A DNA stretch of 64,000 bases from contig NZ_CP032509.1 of assembly GCF_003952725.1 (NCBI RefSeq), positions 2,132,001 to 2,196,000 on the forward strand. Direction: 5' to 3'. Under the pieces are notes generated by a model. It saw nothing but the letters and a program-made list of their open reading frames with translations, did no database searches and was not told where the DNA came from. Below, one piece after another: positions 25,990-37,005 of this stretch. Numbering within the stretch: position 1 is the stretch's first letter; each line of letters begins with the position of its first letter. A program made the position numbers and the translations under genes. Origin of the DNA: Georhizobium profundi (GTDB taxonomy: Bacteria > Pseudomonadota > Alphaproteobacteria > Rhizobiales > Rhizobiaceae).

Positions 25990-27393
25990 ATGGATACCCG
26001 CGTCGACGCGCTTGCCGTCGAGCAGACAGCCATTCGTCCTGGTCTGACCTGGTTCGGTCATGCGCGCGCCAGCATGCTGCTTGCGACGCCGCTCATCGGC
26101 GCCCAGCTCGGCCACATGGCGATCAATATCAGCGACACGGTGATGGTGGGCTGGCTCGGCGCGACGGAGCTCGCCGCCACGGTGCTGGCGACGCAGGGGT
26201 TCTTCCTCGTCTTCATCTTCGGTGTCGGCTTTGCCCAGGCCGTGATGCCCGTTGCGGCGAACGCCGAAGGCCGAGGCGACATCCGCGGCGTGCGACGATC
26301 GGTGCGTATGGGGCTTTGGGTGCTAATGCTCTTTGCCGCGCTCGTCATGCTGCCCCTGTGGCATACCGAAGCGATCCTGCTCTCGCTCGGCCAGGAGCCG
26401 GCCATCGCCGCGCTGGCAGGCGAATACATGCGCGTTGCGCAGTGGGCCATGTTCCCGGCGCTGATCATGATGGGCCTGCGGTCTTATCTGGCCGTCGTCG
26501 GCAAGGCACATGTGCTGATGTGGGCCACCTTCGTCGGCGTCTTCCTCAATATCGGGCTGAACTACCTCTTCATCTTCGGCAATTTCGGCTTTCCAGCGCT
26601 CGGCATCGTCGGCGCGGCGGTCGCTTCGCTGGGTACCAATCTGTTCGGGGCCGCGTGGCTCTTCTGGTACACGAGCAGCAAGGATGTGCTGAAGAAGTAC
26701 GAGCTTTACGTCCGCTTCTGGCGTCCCGACTGGCCGGCATTCTTCGACGTGGTGCGCCTCGGCTGGCCGATCGGGCTGACGATCATTGCCGAGGCAGGGC
26801 TCTTTGCGGCTTCGTCCATCATGGTCGGCTGGCTCGGCACGATTCCGCTCGCCGCACACGGCATTGCACTGCAGCTCGCCTCCATCGCGTTCATGATCCC
26901 GCTCGGGCTTTCCAGCGCGGTCACCGTCAGGGTAGGCGTTGCCCATGGCCAACGCGACTGGACGGGACTGCAGCGTGCGGGATGGTCGGGCGTCATCTTG
27001 GCTGCAGCGATCGGGTTTGTCGCAGCGACGACCTTCCTTCTGATCCCGGACGTGTTGGTTGGCTTCTACATGGACGAGACCAATCCGAACGCCGCCGAAG
27101 TGATCGCCTTTGCGGTGCCGCTGCTCTACGTGGCCGCGGCCTTCCAGATCGTCGATGGCATCCAGGCTGTGGCAGCGGGCAATCTGCGCGGCTTGAAGGA
27201 CACGCGCATGCCGATGATCATCGCGATCGTCAGCTATTGGGTGATCGGTCTGCCGGCAGCCTATGTCTTCGGATTCCCGCTCGGTTTCGGGGCCATGGGC
27301 ATCTGGTTCGGGCTGGCGGCCGGACTGACTGTTGCCGCCGTTTTCCTGTCCTTGCGCTTCAGCAAACGCGAACAGCTCGGGCTCATCGATTAA
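25990..27393 (+). CDS. MATE-family multidrug efflux transporter
   Basis: The 467-residue protein has about 12 hydrophobic segments in two similar halves, each beginning with the MATE pattern (LLATPLIGAQLGHMAINISD in the first half, GWPIGLTIIAEAGLFAASS in the second). NorM-type pumps exchange cations for drugs or metabolites. GGAGACTACC precedes ATG 25990; an earlier in-frame ATG at 25948 has no ribosome site. Substrate not predictable. Confidence 0.88.
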   Translation: MDTRVDALAVEQTAIRPGLTWFGHARASMLLATPLIGAQLGHMAINISDTVMVGWLGATELAATVLATQGFFLVFIFGVGFAQAVMPVAANAEGRGDIRGVRRSVRMGLWVLMLFAALVMLPLWHTEAILLSLGQEPAIAALAGEYMRVAQWAMFPALIMMGLRSYLAVVGKAHVLMWATFVGVFLNIGLNYLFIFGNFGFPALGIVGAAVASLGTNLFGAAWLFWYTSSKDVLKKYELYVRFWRPDWPAFFDVVRLGWPIGLTIIAEAGLFAASSIMVGWLGTIPLAAHGIALQLASIAFMIPLGLSSAVTVRVGVAHGQRDWTGLQRAGWSGVILAAAIGFVAATTFLLIPDVLVGFYMDETNPNAAEVIAFAVPLLYVAAAFQIVDGIQAVAAGNLRGLKDTRMPMIIAIVSYWVIGLPAAYVFGFPLGFGAMGIWFGLAAGLTVAAVFLSLRFSKREQLGLID

Positions 27394-27491
27394 AGCCCGA
27401 GCGCACAATTTGCATGCAGTGAGCCCCTGCGCTCAGAAATTACGCATGACGCCGTTGCGCATGGACTAGCGTTGGGTAAACTGCGCGGCGC

Positions 27492-28349
27492 ATGCTCCAA
27501 CTCAGCCCCAACACTTTGCCGGTCGCACATACGGTGCCCACGCTCCAGCGCGCGCGGGGCGATGGCCGCATCGCCGTGAAAAGCGCAGGCGGGATCAATC
27601 GCCTGGCGGTGCTCTATCAGGATGGTTGCGCCAAGATTCGGTTGCCGCGGGCAGCTCCCGGAGCGCCGCTGGAGGCGGTGCTCATCAACACCGCCGGCGG
27701 CTTGACGGGCGGGGACCGCATGAACTGGTCGATCGCGGTCGGAGAGGGCGCCGGGGCAAGTGTGACCACGCAAGCCTGCGAACGCATCTACAAGACGACG
27801 GGTCCCGCCGCGCGCGTCGAAACCCGCGTCGAAATCGCCGCTGAGGGCAGCCTCGCTTTCCTGCCGCAGGAAACGATCCTCTTCGACCGTTCGTCCTTCG
27901 AGCGCTCGTTGTCGGCCGATCTTGTTGCGAGCGCCCGGCTCCTTGTGGTCGAGCCGCTCGTTTTCGGCCGCCAGGCGATGGGCGAGGACGTGCTGGCGGC
28001 ACATTATCGCGACCGTTGGCGCATTCGGGTCAATGGACGGCTCGTGCATGGCGAAGACGTGGCGATGGACGGTGATGTGCAAGCGCTTCTCGGCCACCGC
28101 GCCGTTGCAAACGGAGCACGCGCGATTGCGACCGTGCTGGTCATCGGAAGCGACGTCGAGACGCAGCTCGATGGGGTGCGTAAAGTTATCGGTGACGACG
28201 GCGGAGCCAGTGCCTGGCGTGTCGGCGGACATGGCAAACTTCTTGCCCGTATCATCGCACCGGGCAGCTACGAGCTGCGCAAACGGCTGATACGGCTGAT
28301 CGCCCTGCTTAATGGACGGGCAGGCCTGCCCAAAATATGGACGACATGA
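27492..28349 (+). CDS. ureD: Urease accessory protein UreD (UreH)
   Basis: The 285-residue protein has the UreD core: [22 protein letters not shown] and [16 protein letters not shown]. UreD binds apo-urease and with UreF and UreG delivers nickel. It is the first gene of the urease operon, 31 bp before ureA. Confidence 0.93.
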   Translation: MLQLSPNTLPVAHTVPTLQRARGDGRIAVKSAGGINRLAVLYQDGCAKIRLPRAAPGAPLEAVLINTAGGLTGGDRMNWSIAVGEGAGASVTTQACERIYKTTGPAARVETRVEIAAEGSLAFLPQETILFDRSSFERSLSADLVASARLLVVEPLVFGRQAMGEDVLAAHYRDRWRIRVNGRLVHGEDVAMDGDVQALLGHRAVANGARAIATVLVIGSDVETQLDGVRKVIGDDGGASAWRVGGHGKLLARIIAPGSYELRKRLIRLIALLNGRAGLPKIWTT

Positions 28350-28380
28350 GCCGCTTTCGAGGCTTGAGGATTGGATCGAC

Positions 28381-28683
28381 ATGAATTTGACGCCGCGCGA
28401 AAAGGACAAACTGCTGATCTCGATGGCCGCGATCGTCGCGCGCCGTCGATTGGAGCGGGGCGTGAAGCTGAACTACCCGGAGGCGATCGCGCTGATCACG
28501 GATTTCGTGGTGGAGGGAGCGCGCGATGGCCGTCCCGTGGCGGAGCTGATGGAAGCGGGTGCCGGCGTCATCACGCGGGAACAGGTCATGGAAGGCATCG
28601 CCGAAATGATCCACGACGTGCAGGTCGAGGCGACGTTCCCGGACGGCACCAAGCTCGTCACCGTCCACCAGCCCATCCGCTAG
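28381..28683 (+). CDS. ureA: Urease gamma subunit UreA
   Basis: The 100-residue protein starts [20 protein letters not shown] and ends HQPIR, exactly as gamma subunits do. ATG 28381 sits after GGCTTGAGGA. It builds the (alpha beta gamma)3 urease with UreB and UreC. ureB begins 11 bp later. Confidence 0.96.
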   Translation: MNLTPREKDKLLISMAAIVARRRLERGVKLNYPEAIALITDFVVEGARDGRPVAELMEAGAGVITREQVMEGIAEMIHDVQVEATFPDGTKLVTVHQPIR

Positions 28684-28694
28684 GAGCCGCGCTC

Positions 28695-29000
28695 ATGATC
28701 CCAGGTGAAATCATCACGGCCGCAGGTGACATCGAGCTGAATGCCGGTGCGGAAACCACCACGATCACGGTGGCGAATACAGGCGACCGGCCCGTCCAGG
28801 TCGGCAGCCACTATCATTTCTTCGAAGCCAATCCGGCGCTTCAGTTCGACCGGGACAAGGCGCGCGGAATGCACCTCGATATCGCCGCGGGAACGGCTGT
28901 GCGGTTCGAGCCAGGACAAATGCGTGATGTGACGCTGGTGCCGATTTCCGGCAACCGCACCATCTATGGCTTTCGCCAAGAGATCATGGGCAAGCTTTGA
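28695..29000 (+). CDS. ureB: Urease beta subunit UreB
   Basis: The 101-residue protein has [20 protein letters not shown] and the conserved [25 protein letters not shown] upstream serves as ribosome site. Gene order ureA-ureB is normal, but the next 813 bp to ureC hold a gene on the other strand. Confidence 0.95.
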   Translation: MIPGEIITAAGDIELNAGAETTTITVANTGDRPVQVGSHYHFFEANPALQFDRDKARGMHLDIAAGTAVRFEPGQMRDVTLVPISGNRTIYGFRQEIMGKL

Positions 29001-29032
29001 TTGCCCATGCGCTCCAGTTGCCGTCGCCGCAA

Positions 29033-29680
29033 TTATTGCGGCTGAGTGGTCGGTTCTTCGGTGTCGGCCGGCGCATCGGCATCAGCCGGCGTTTCGCTTT
29101 CGGCCGGCATCGCAGCGTCGTCTTCGGCAGGTGCTTCGTCGCTGTCTTCGATGGTCTCGTCGCTGACGCCCGAGTTCGGCGCGACGCCGCGTACGAAGAT
29201 CGTGGCATCCGGCTCATCGAGCAGAATCGACACGACGTCGGCGATGTTCACCCGCTGCGAGGAGAGCGCGTTATAGAAGATCGCGCTGCCTTCCAGGCCG
29301 TTCTGAAGTTCGTCGATCCGCTCGGCGTTTTCCGTGACCGCCTCTTCAAGTTCGGCCGGCGCGCCGCCGTCGATCATGTCGCTCAGATAGACGACGTCGA
29401 TGCGCTCCATGTTGGTGATGATCTTCACCCGATCCACGCTTTCAGGCAGGTTCTCGATGGACATCATCAGGTCTTCGAGCCGCTCGGCAGCGCGCGTGCC
29501 TTCAACGGAAATCTCGGAGTCCGCGATGCTCTCGGACGGGTCCTGGGTGTCAAAGCTCTGCGCCAGAACCGGACCAGAGAAGGCAAGTGCTCCGGCGAGT
29601 ACCGTCGCCGCCAAAAGCCTGCCCGTGTGCGAGACACCGCCATGCGCGTTTCGTCTGCTCGTCGTGGTCACGTTTTCCAT
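29033..29680 (-). CDS. Secreted hypothetical protein with acidic proline-rich tail, antisense inside the urease operon
   Basis: From ATG 29680 the frame gives 215 residues: a signal peptide (hydrophobic LLAATVLAGALAFSG ending VLAQ near residue 41), a helical middle with SIENLPESVDRVKIITNMER and EEAVTENAERIDELQNGL, and a C-terminal ~45 residues rich in Glu, Asp, Ala, Pro and Thr that looks disordered. I do not recognise the family. It lies opposite to ureB and ureC and fills the gap between them. The open frame continues upstream to 29815, overlapping ureC, but those residues do not look secreted. The ribosome site is weak. Confidence 0.65.
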   Translation of the reverse strand: MENVTTTSRRNAHGGVSHTGRLLAATVLAGALAFSGPVLAQSFDTQDPSESIADSEISVEGTRAAERLEDLMMSIENLPESVDRVKIITNMERIDVVYLSDMIDGGAPAELEEAVTENAERIDELQNGLEGSAIFYNALSSQRVNIADVVSILLDEPDATIFVRGVAPNSGVSDETIEDSDEAPAEDDAAMPAESETPADADAPADTEEPTTQPQ

Positions 29681-29813
29681 CCTGACAAAGATTGCTGTGG
29701 CTATTCGAAATGCGCCGAAGGCGCTCGCCGCGCTCATAGCCCAGTTCGGGGTTCGATGTCGAACGTGATTGTTCTCGCTTCGCTTTTCAATATGCATCCA
29801 GGGAAACATTGCC

Positions 29814-31526
<1,713 letters not shown>

Positions 31527-31612
31527 CCAAATGCCGCATTCCTGACTTCGATCAATGAGGAACCTCATCAGCCGCATCACGTTGGCCTTCCATTCAATCA
31601 CGGAGGTCGAAC

Positions 31613-32059
31613 ATGAGCGGAATCAATCTCAAGCACGATGGCTGGGTCGTCGTGGCCGACGGAGAGAAGGCGCTGTTCCTGCGCAATGAGGGCGATGCGG
31701 AACACCCCAACCTCCAGGTTTTCCGGGAGATGGAACAGGACAATCCGCCCACGCGCGAGCAGGGCACGGATCGCCCCGGTCGCGTGCATGAATCGGCCGG
31801 ACCCGGCCGTTCGAGCGTCGAGACAACCGATTGGCAGCAATTGGGCAAGGAGCGGTTCGCGAAGGAGATCGCAGAGCGCCTCTACAAATACGCCCATGCC
31901 GATCGCTTCGATAAGTTGATCCTGGTCGCACCACCCAAGGTCCTCGGAGAGATGCGTGAAGCGATGCATCAGGAGGTGCTCGATCGCATCATCAGCGAAA
32001 TCCCGAAAACGCTGACAAATCACTCGATCGACAAAATCGAAAATCTGCTTCTGCACTAG
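31613..32059 (+). CDS. Host-attachment protein family (PF10116-type) gene inside the urease operon
   Basis: The 148-residue protein has LKHDGWVVVADGEKALFLRN at the start and FDKLILVAPPKVLGEMREAM near the end, the signature layout of proteins annotated as required for attachment to host cells. The fold resembles archaeal release-factor eRF1 domains, so the true role may concern RNA or ribosomes rather than attachment. Its ribosome site is CACGGAGG. It lies 86 bp after ureC and 47 bp before the next gene. Confidence 0.78.
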   Translation: MSGINLKHDGWVVVADGEKALFLRNEGDAEHPNLQVFREMEQDNPPTREQGTDRPGRVHESAGPGRSSVETTDWQQLGKERFAKEIAERLYKYAHADRFDKLILVAPPKVLGEMREAMHQEVLDRIISEIPKTLTNHSIDKIENLLLH

Positions 32060-32106
32060 CTGCGTACTGTCTTTGAGAGCAACAACGCCGCGGCTGAGGA
32101 AGCGTC

Positions 32107-32517
32107 ATGAAATTCGTTTGGGTCTACCTCGTCGCGGCGGTCGTCTTTCTGACGATCGACGCCATCTGGCTCGGCTATGTGGCGCGCGATTTCTATAAGG
32201 ATCGCCTTGGATCGCTGCTGCTCGAACGCCCCCGGTTCGGCATTGCCGCGGGTTTTTATGCCATCTTCGTCATCGGCCTGATCTATTTCGCGATCGCGCC
32301 TGGTCTCAATGCAGAGAGCTTCGGCCTGACCGTGTTCAACGCGTTCCTCTTCGGTCTCTTCTGCTACATGACTTACGACGCGACGAACCTCTCCACCATC
32401 AAGGGTTTCGATACCACGGTCGCAGTGGTCGACACGCTGTGGGGCGCCACGCTCAGTGCCTTTACCGCCGGCGTCACCTATTTCGTCGTCCGCGCCTTCT
32501 CGCTTTGGCACGGATGA
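32107..32517 (+). CDS. DUF2177-family membrane protein
   Basis: The 136-residue protein has four hydrophobic segments and the DUF2177 patterns FLTIDAIWLGYVARDFY and CYMTYDATNLSTIKGF. Function unknown. It lies between the attachment-family gene and ureE in the operon direction. A ribosome site GCTGAGGAAG precedes the ATG. Confidence 0.82.
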   Translation: MKFVWVYLVAAVVFLTIDAIWLGYVARDFYKDRLGSLLLERPRFGIAAGFYAIFVIGLIYFAIAPGLNAESFGLTVFNAFLFGLFCYMTYDATNLSTIKGFDTTVAVVDTLWGATLSAFTAGVTYFVVRAFSLWHG

Positions 32518-32555
32518 TGCATCTTCTGTCCCGGTAGCAATGACTGGGATCGAAG

Positions 32556-33095
32556 ATGGAAAGAGCAAGTTCAGTCCTCAAAAAGGGCGAGTGGTCGGGC
32601 GAGGCTCGTGACAGCGTGACGCTTGACGAGACCGCGCGGAACCGGCGGCGTCTCCGGCTTGCGAGCGATGGCGGCATGGAGTTTCTTCTCGATCTTCCCC
32701 ATGCGGTGCTGCTGCGCGATGGCGATGGGCTGCAACTGACCGGCGGTGCGGTGATCGTCGTGCGATCCAAGCTGGAAGAGCTCTATGAGGTTCGGGCCCA
32801 GGAGCCTTCGGCGCAGGCGCTCTTGCGGCTTGCCTGGCACATCGGCAACCGCCATCTTCCGTCCCAGATATTCGACGACCGCATCCTGATCCGGCGCGAC
32901 CACGTCATCCGGCAGATGCTCGAAGGCTTGGGCGCGGTCGTGATGGACGTCAGCGCTCCTTTCGATCCGGAAGGCGGCGCCTATGACGGTGCTGAGACCG
33001 GGCATGACCACCATCATGGCCATCGCGAGCACGGCTCAGGCCACGGCCATTCCCATTCGCATGATCGGCACCATCACGACCATGACCATCACTGA
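32556..33095 (+). CDS. ureE: Urease accessory protein UreE (nickel metallochaperone)
   Basis: The 179-residue protein has the UreE C-domain motif AWHIGNRHLPSQIFDDRILI with the bridging metal His. The last 31 residues contain 16 histidines, a nickel-storage tail like that of Klebsiella UreE. It donates Ni2+ to UreG. Its end overlaps ureF by 14 bp, so the His-rich tail coding sequence also encodes the ureF start. Confidence 0.94.
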   Translation: MERASSVLKKGEWSGEARDSVTLDETARNRRRLRLASDGGMEFLLDLPHAVLLRDGDGLQLTGGAVIVVRSKLEELYEVRAQEPSAQALLRLAWHIGNRHLPSQIFDDRILIRRDHVIRQMLEGLGAVVMDVSAPFDPEGGAYDGAETGHDHHHGHREHGSGHGHSHSHDRHHHDHDHH

Positions 33096-33771
33096 GGCGC
33101 AGGACCAGCGACGCAGCCTGATGCGGCTGATGGCTTGGCTTTCGCCTGCCTTTCCAACGGGCAGCTTCAGCTACAGTTACGGGCTGGAATCCGCCGTCGA
33201 CGCCGGCGCTATCGCCAGCGGCGATCATCTTGAGAACTGGCTGTCCGATCTCGTCGCGCATGGATCTGGCTGGAACGACATGGTGCTGGTTGCGCAGGCC
33301 TGGCGGTCCTGCGCCGATGCCGGGCTGATCGATGAGCTCGGAGACCTTGCCGAGGCTTTGGCCGGGTCTGCCGAACGCCATCTGGAAACCATGGCGCAAG
33401 GTGCTGCCTTTCTCGACGCCGCCGGGGCGCGCGCGTCGATTGCCGCTGTCGATCATGGCGAGTTGCCGGGCGAGCTTGCCTATCCCGTCGCCGTCGGTCT
33501 GGTCGCCGGTCGGGAAGGCGTGCCGCTTGCCGACACGCTGACGGCCTTCGCCCATGCCTTCGTCTCCAACCTCATTCAGGCGGCACTCCGGCTTGCGCCG
33601 ATCGGTCAGCGGGAAGGCGTGCGGGTGCTGGCCTCGCTTGAGCCATTGATCGCCGCAACGGCGGAACGCGCGACAGAGGCCGGCCTCGATGATCTCGGCT
33701 CCTGCACGTTCAGATCCGAAATCATGTCACTTAGACACGAAACTCTGCATTCAAGGCTCTTTCGATCATGA
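33082..33771 (+). CDS. ureF: Urease accessory protein UreF
   Basis: The 229-residue all-helical protein has [20 protein letters not shown], the UreF signature, and ends LHSRLFRS. It bridges UreD and UreG during nickel loading. ATG 33082 lies inside the ureE tail; the longer upstream frame is a shadow of the His-rich tail. Its stop overlaps ureG by 4 bp. Confidence 0.93.
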   Translation: MTITEAQDQRRSLMRLMAWLSPAFPTGSFSYSYGLESAVDAGAIASGDHLENWLSDLVAHGSGWNDMVLVAQAWRSCADAGLIDELGDLAEALAGSAERHLETMAQGAAFLDAAGARASIAAVDHGELPGELAYPVAVGLVAGREGVPLADTLTAFAHAFVSNLIQAALRLAPIGQREGVRVLASLEPLIAATAERATEAGLDDLGSCTFRSEIMSLRHETLHSRLFRS

Positions 33772-34403
33772 CTCACTCCCTGCACGGTCCGCTTCGCGTC
33801 GGCATCGGTGGCCCCGTTGGTTCGGGCAAGACCACGCTGACCGAAAAGCTCTGCAAGGCGATGGCGGCGGAGTATTCCGTCGGCGTCGTCACAAACGATA
33901 TCTATACCCGCGAAGATGCCATGGCGCTGGTGCGGATGCAGGCGCTGCCGGAGGACCGCATCATCGGCGTGGAGACCGGCGGCTGCCCGCATACGGCGAT
34001 CCGCGAAGATGCCTCGATCAACCTGCGGGCCATCGCCGAGCTCAACCGGCGGCATCCCGATCTCGACGTCGTCTTCATCGAATCCGGTGGCGACAATCTC
34101 GCAGCGACCTTTTCGCCCGATCTTGCGGATCTGACGCTCTACGTCATTTCGGTGTGCCAGGGCGGCGACATTCCGCGAAAGGGCGGACCGGCGATCACGC
34201 GCTCGGATCTGCTCATCGTGAACAAGACCGACCTTGCGCCCTATGTGGGTGTTGATCTCGAGCAGATGGATGAAGACTGCCGGCGCAGTCGCAACGAGCG
34301 ACCATACGTCTTCACCGATCTCAGTCGAGCGAAAGGCTTGGACGACATCATCGCCATGCTGGAGCGAGAAGGTGGGCTCACGCGTCGGGTAGCGGCCGAA
34401 TGA
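33768..34403 (+). CDS. ureG: Urease accessory GTPase UreG
   Basis: The 211-residue SIMIBI GTPase has the P-loop GPVGSGKT (15-22), [11 protein letters not shown], the metal Cys-Pro-His in [14 protein letters not shown], the ESGGDNL switch and NKTDLA. It couples GTP hydrolysis to Ni delivery. Last gene of the operon; it converges on the Anbu gene with 4 bp between the stops and no obvious terminator. Confidence 0.97.
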   Translation: MTHSLHGPLRVGIGGPVGSGKTTLTEKLCKAMAAEYSVGVVTNDIYTREDAMALVRMQALPEDRIIGVETGGCPHTAIREDASINLRAIAELNRRHPDLDVVFIESGGDNLAATFSPDLADLTLYVISVCQGGDIPRKGGPAITRSDLLIVNKTDLAPYVGVDLEQMDEDCRRSRNERPYVFTDLSRAKGLDDIIAMLEREGGLTRRVAAE

Positions 34404-34407
34404 CGTG

Positions 34408-35157
34408 TCAATCGGCCTGTTCGAGGCCTTCATAGTTCGGCAGGTGCTGAAAGGCCTGCCGCAGTGCCTCCGACCATCCGTCCGAAATCGCCTGATAGTA
34501 CGGATCGGAAGCGAGAAGCCGCTTTTCTGCGCCCCGCTTAAGCGAACCTGTCTCATAGGTCTGCATGTCGAGCGGCAGCCCGACCGAAAGGTTCGATTTC
34601 AGTGTGGAATCGAACGACACGATGAGAAGCTTGGCTGCTTCCTCGAAGCTCATGTCGGGGTCGTAGGCGCGAACGAGGATCGGCTTGCCGTATTTATGCT
34701 CGCCGATCTGAAAGAACGGATTGTCGTCGGTTGCCTCAATGAAATTGCCTTCCGGATAGATCAGGTACATCCGGCTCTCGCCGCCTGCGATCTGACCTCC
34801 GAGGATGAAGGTCGCGCCGAAGCTCGATTCACTCTTGAAGCCGCCACCAACCGCAATTTCGCGGATCACGGAACGAACCGTATCCCCAACGAGCTTTGCC
34901 GCCTGGAACATGGACGGCACTTCGTAGATGTCGGGATCGCGCTCGCCGGCGGTCTTGTGCCGTTCTTCCAGCATGCTGACGACGGTTTGCGTCGTTGCGA
35001 GATTGCCGGCCGAAAGCAGGGTGATCAGCCGGTCGCCCTTGCGCTCCCAAGTGTACATCTTCTTGAACGAAGACACGTTGTCGACCCCGGCATTGGTCCG
35101 GGTATCGGACATGAACATCAAGCCACGCCTGAGCCGAAGACCGACACAGTAGGTCAT
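34408..35157 (-). CDS. Anbu-type proteasome-like peptidase (ancestral beta subunit)
   Basis: The 249-residue Ntn-hydrolase begins MTYCVGLRLRRGLMFMSDTR; removal of Met would expose Thr2 as nucleophile, with Asp18 and Lys32/33 in the proteasome-beta positions. Anbu proteins form open helical or ring assemblies; substrates are unknown. It is the last gene of a minus-strand cluster with an ATP-grasp, an alpha-E and a transglutaminase gene, a grouping noted for this family. The gap to the transglutaminase gene is 105 bp. Confidence 0.87.
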   Translation of the reverse strand: MTYCVGLRLRRGLMFMSDTRTNAGVDNVSSFKKMYTWERKGDRLITLLSAGNLATTQTVVSMLEERHKTAGERDPDIYEVPSMFQAAKLVGDTVRSVIREIAVGGGFKSESSFGATFILGGQIAGGESRMYLIYPEGNFIEATDDNPFFQIGEHKYGKPILVRAYDPDMSFEEAAKLLIVSFDSTLKSNLSVGLPLDMQTYETGSLKRGAEKRLLASDPYYQAISDGWSEALRQAFQHLPNYEGLEQAD

Positions 35158-35262
35158 CGCTTACTTCACCCCGCCATCAGATTGCCGGCCACCCCCGGCC
35201 GTGTTCGTCACCCTATACGCGCCGCAGCGCGACTCAGATGCATCCGAATTTCGCGATCTGAA

Positions 35263-36063
35263 TTACTGCTCCACCGTTATGGCCACGGCAAGCGTCTCGG
35301 TGGAATTTCCATGGCGGATACCGGAAACCGGAGACACGTCGACGAAATCGAGCCCAGTGGCAATGCGGATGTAGCGCTCGTCCGGCGAGATGCCATTGGC
35401 CGCGTCGAAGCCGACCCAGCCCAGTCCCTCGACGAAAGCTTCGGCCCAAGCGTGCGTCGCCACCTGCTCGGTACGGTCGTCCATCAAGAGATAGCCGGAG
35501 ACGTAGCGCGATGGAAAATCGAGGTAACGCGCGGCGCTCAGGAAGATATGGCTATGGTCCTGGCAAACGCCGCTGCCGTTCTCGAGCGCTTCCTCTGCGG
35601 TCGTCTGGGCGTCCGTGGTGCCGATTTCGTAGGCTACCCTGTCGCTGATTGTCGCCATCAAGCCATGCAACCGCTCCAGCGGGTCCTTGCCCGGGATCGC
35701 GCGTGCCAAGTCCCGGATAGGCTTGCCGGCGCGTGTCAGGTGGGTGTCACGCAGATAGAGCCAAAGCGGCGCGAAGCCCACATGCGGGCCCGAGACGCCG
35801 TTCACGTCTTCCGTCACCACCTCGCCATGGGCGATGATCCGGATCATGTGCGGATCGCCTTCGGCCGACAGAAGCTGCGTCAGATTGCCGAAATGGTCGT
35901 CATAGGTGACCTCGACGCGGGCGCCCTCGATATCGGTCTGCCAGTTGACGACGGTTTGCCCGCGTCCGGAGCGCGGCGTCAGCCGCAGGCGCTGAAGCGC
36001 GTAGTAGATAGGGATATTGTAATTGTATTCGGTCGAGTGGCTGACGCGGATTTGCATGATCAA
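35263..36063 (-). CDS. Transglutaminase-like cysteine peptidase/transferase
   Basis: The 266-residue protein has an N-terminal beta domain (IRVSHSTEYNYNIPIYYALQ) and a transglutaminase core with the catalytic Cys in NGSGVCQDHSHIF, His in THAWAEAFVEG and the following Asp in GFDAANG. It could form or cleave isopeptide or amide bonds. It overlaps the alpha-E gene by 4 bp. Confidence 0.88.
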   Translation of the reverse strand: MIMQIRVSHSTEYNYNIPIYYALQRLRLTPRSGRGQTVVNWQTDIEGARVEVTYDDHFGNLTQLLSAEGDPHMIRIIAHGEVVTEDVNGVSGPHVGFAPLWLYLRDTHLTRAGKPIRDLARAIPGKDPLERLHGLMATISDRVAYEIGTTDAQTTAEEALENGSGVCQDHSHIFLSAARYLDFPSRYVSGYLLMDDRTEQVATHAWAEAFVEGLGWVGFDAANGISPDERYIRIATGLDFVDVSPVSGIRHGNSTETLAVAITVEQ

Positions 36064-37001
36064 TAGAACCTGTAGGCTTCCGCGATCTCTTGGCCGAGAC
36101 GGCTGTTGCGTCGGATGAAATCTTCCAGAAACTGGTGGAGCCCGCCGTCGATGATGGCGCGGATATCGCGGTTGCGCAGCGTCTCCAATATTTCGAGCGC
36201 CGTGTCGTGCGCATTGTGCCGGGTGCCGTATTCGGTTTCAAGATAGCCGAGATTGTTGGTGATTTTCTCGTGGCAATAGGCGAGCGAACGCGGCATGCGC
36301 CCGTTCAGGATCAGGAAGTCGGCGATGTTCGTCGGGTTGAGATCGGATTCGTAGACCCAACCGTAGGATCGGTGCGCCGAGACCGACCGCAGGATCGACA
36401 CCCACTGGACGTTGTCCAACGACGAGCCGACATAGGTGACCGCCGGCAGAAGCAGGTAGTATTTGACGTCGAGAATGCGGGCGGTGTTGTCGGCGCGTTC
36501 GATGAAGGTACCGATGCGAGAGAAGTTAAAAATTTCGTTGCGCAGCATCGTGCCGTGAAAGGCGCCGCGGATCAGTCCCGTGCGCTGCTTGATCAGGTCG
36601 AGCACGCTCGGCAGATCCGCATCCTTGACGCGCCGCGCCAGCCGCGAGGTCAGGTCGATCCAGCACTCATTGGTGCTTTCCCACGCTTCACGGGTGAGGG
36701 CGGTGCGCACCATGCGGGCGTTGGAGCGCGCGCTATTTATCACCGACAGCACGCTCGACGAGTTGCGCTCGTCGCGCAGCATGAAATCGATCGCGTCGGG
36801 ACCCGTCACGTTCTCGTAATGCTGGAGAAAATTGGCTTCGACACCGGCGCTTTTCAGCACCGAGGTCCATTCGTCGTCCGAGCCCTGCGTGCCGGTCAGC
36901 GACATGCGCACGCCCGCATCGATCAGGCGAGCGGTGTTTTCGGCGCGTTCGATGTAGCGGAACATCCAGAACAGGCCGTTGGCTGTGCGTCCAAGCATCA
37001 T
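36060..37001 (-). CDS. Alpha-E domain protein (DUF403)
   Basis: The 313-residue all-helical protein starts with LGRTANGLFWMFRYIERAEN and repeats the ERADNTARILD pattern near the middle, the Glu-rich helix signature that names the family. No enzymatic activity is known. It lies between the ATP-grasp and transglutaminase genes, 4 bp from one and overlapping the other, so a joint function is likely. Confidence 0.9.
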   Translation of the reverse strand: MMLGRTANGLFWMFRYIERAENTARLIDAGVRMSLTGTQGSDDEWTSVLKSAGVEANFLQHYENVTGPDAIDFMLRDERNSSSVLSVINSARSNARMVRTALTREAWESTNECWIDLTSRLARRVKDADLPSVLDLIKQRTGLIRGAFHGTMLRNEIFNFSRIGTFIERADNTARILDVKYYLLLPAVTYVGSSLDNVQWVSILRSVSAHRSYGWVYESDLNPTNIADFLILNGRMPRSLAYCHEKITNNLGYLETEYGTRHNAHDTALEILETLRNRDIRAIIDGGLHQFLEDFIRRNSRLGQEIAEAYRFY

Positions 37002-37005
37002 CGCA

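Noticed and set aside
33003..33095. Apparent tandem repeat (CAT/CAC-rich)
   Set aside because: It is the coding sequence of the UreE His-rich tail, not a CRISPR or satellite.
34405..36066. Long plus-strand frame opposite the Anbu and transglutaminase genes
   Set aside because: Both opposite genes carry catalytic motifs; this frame has none.
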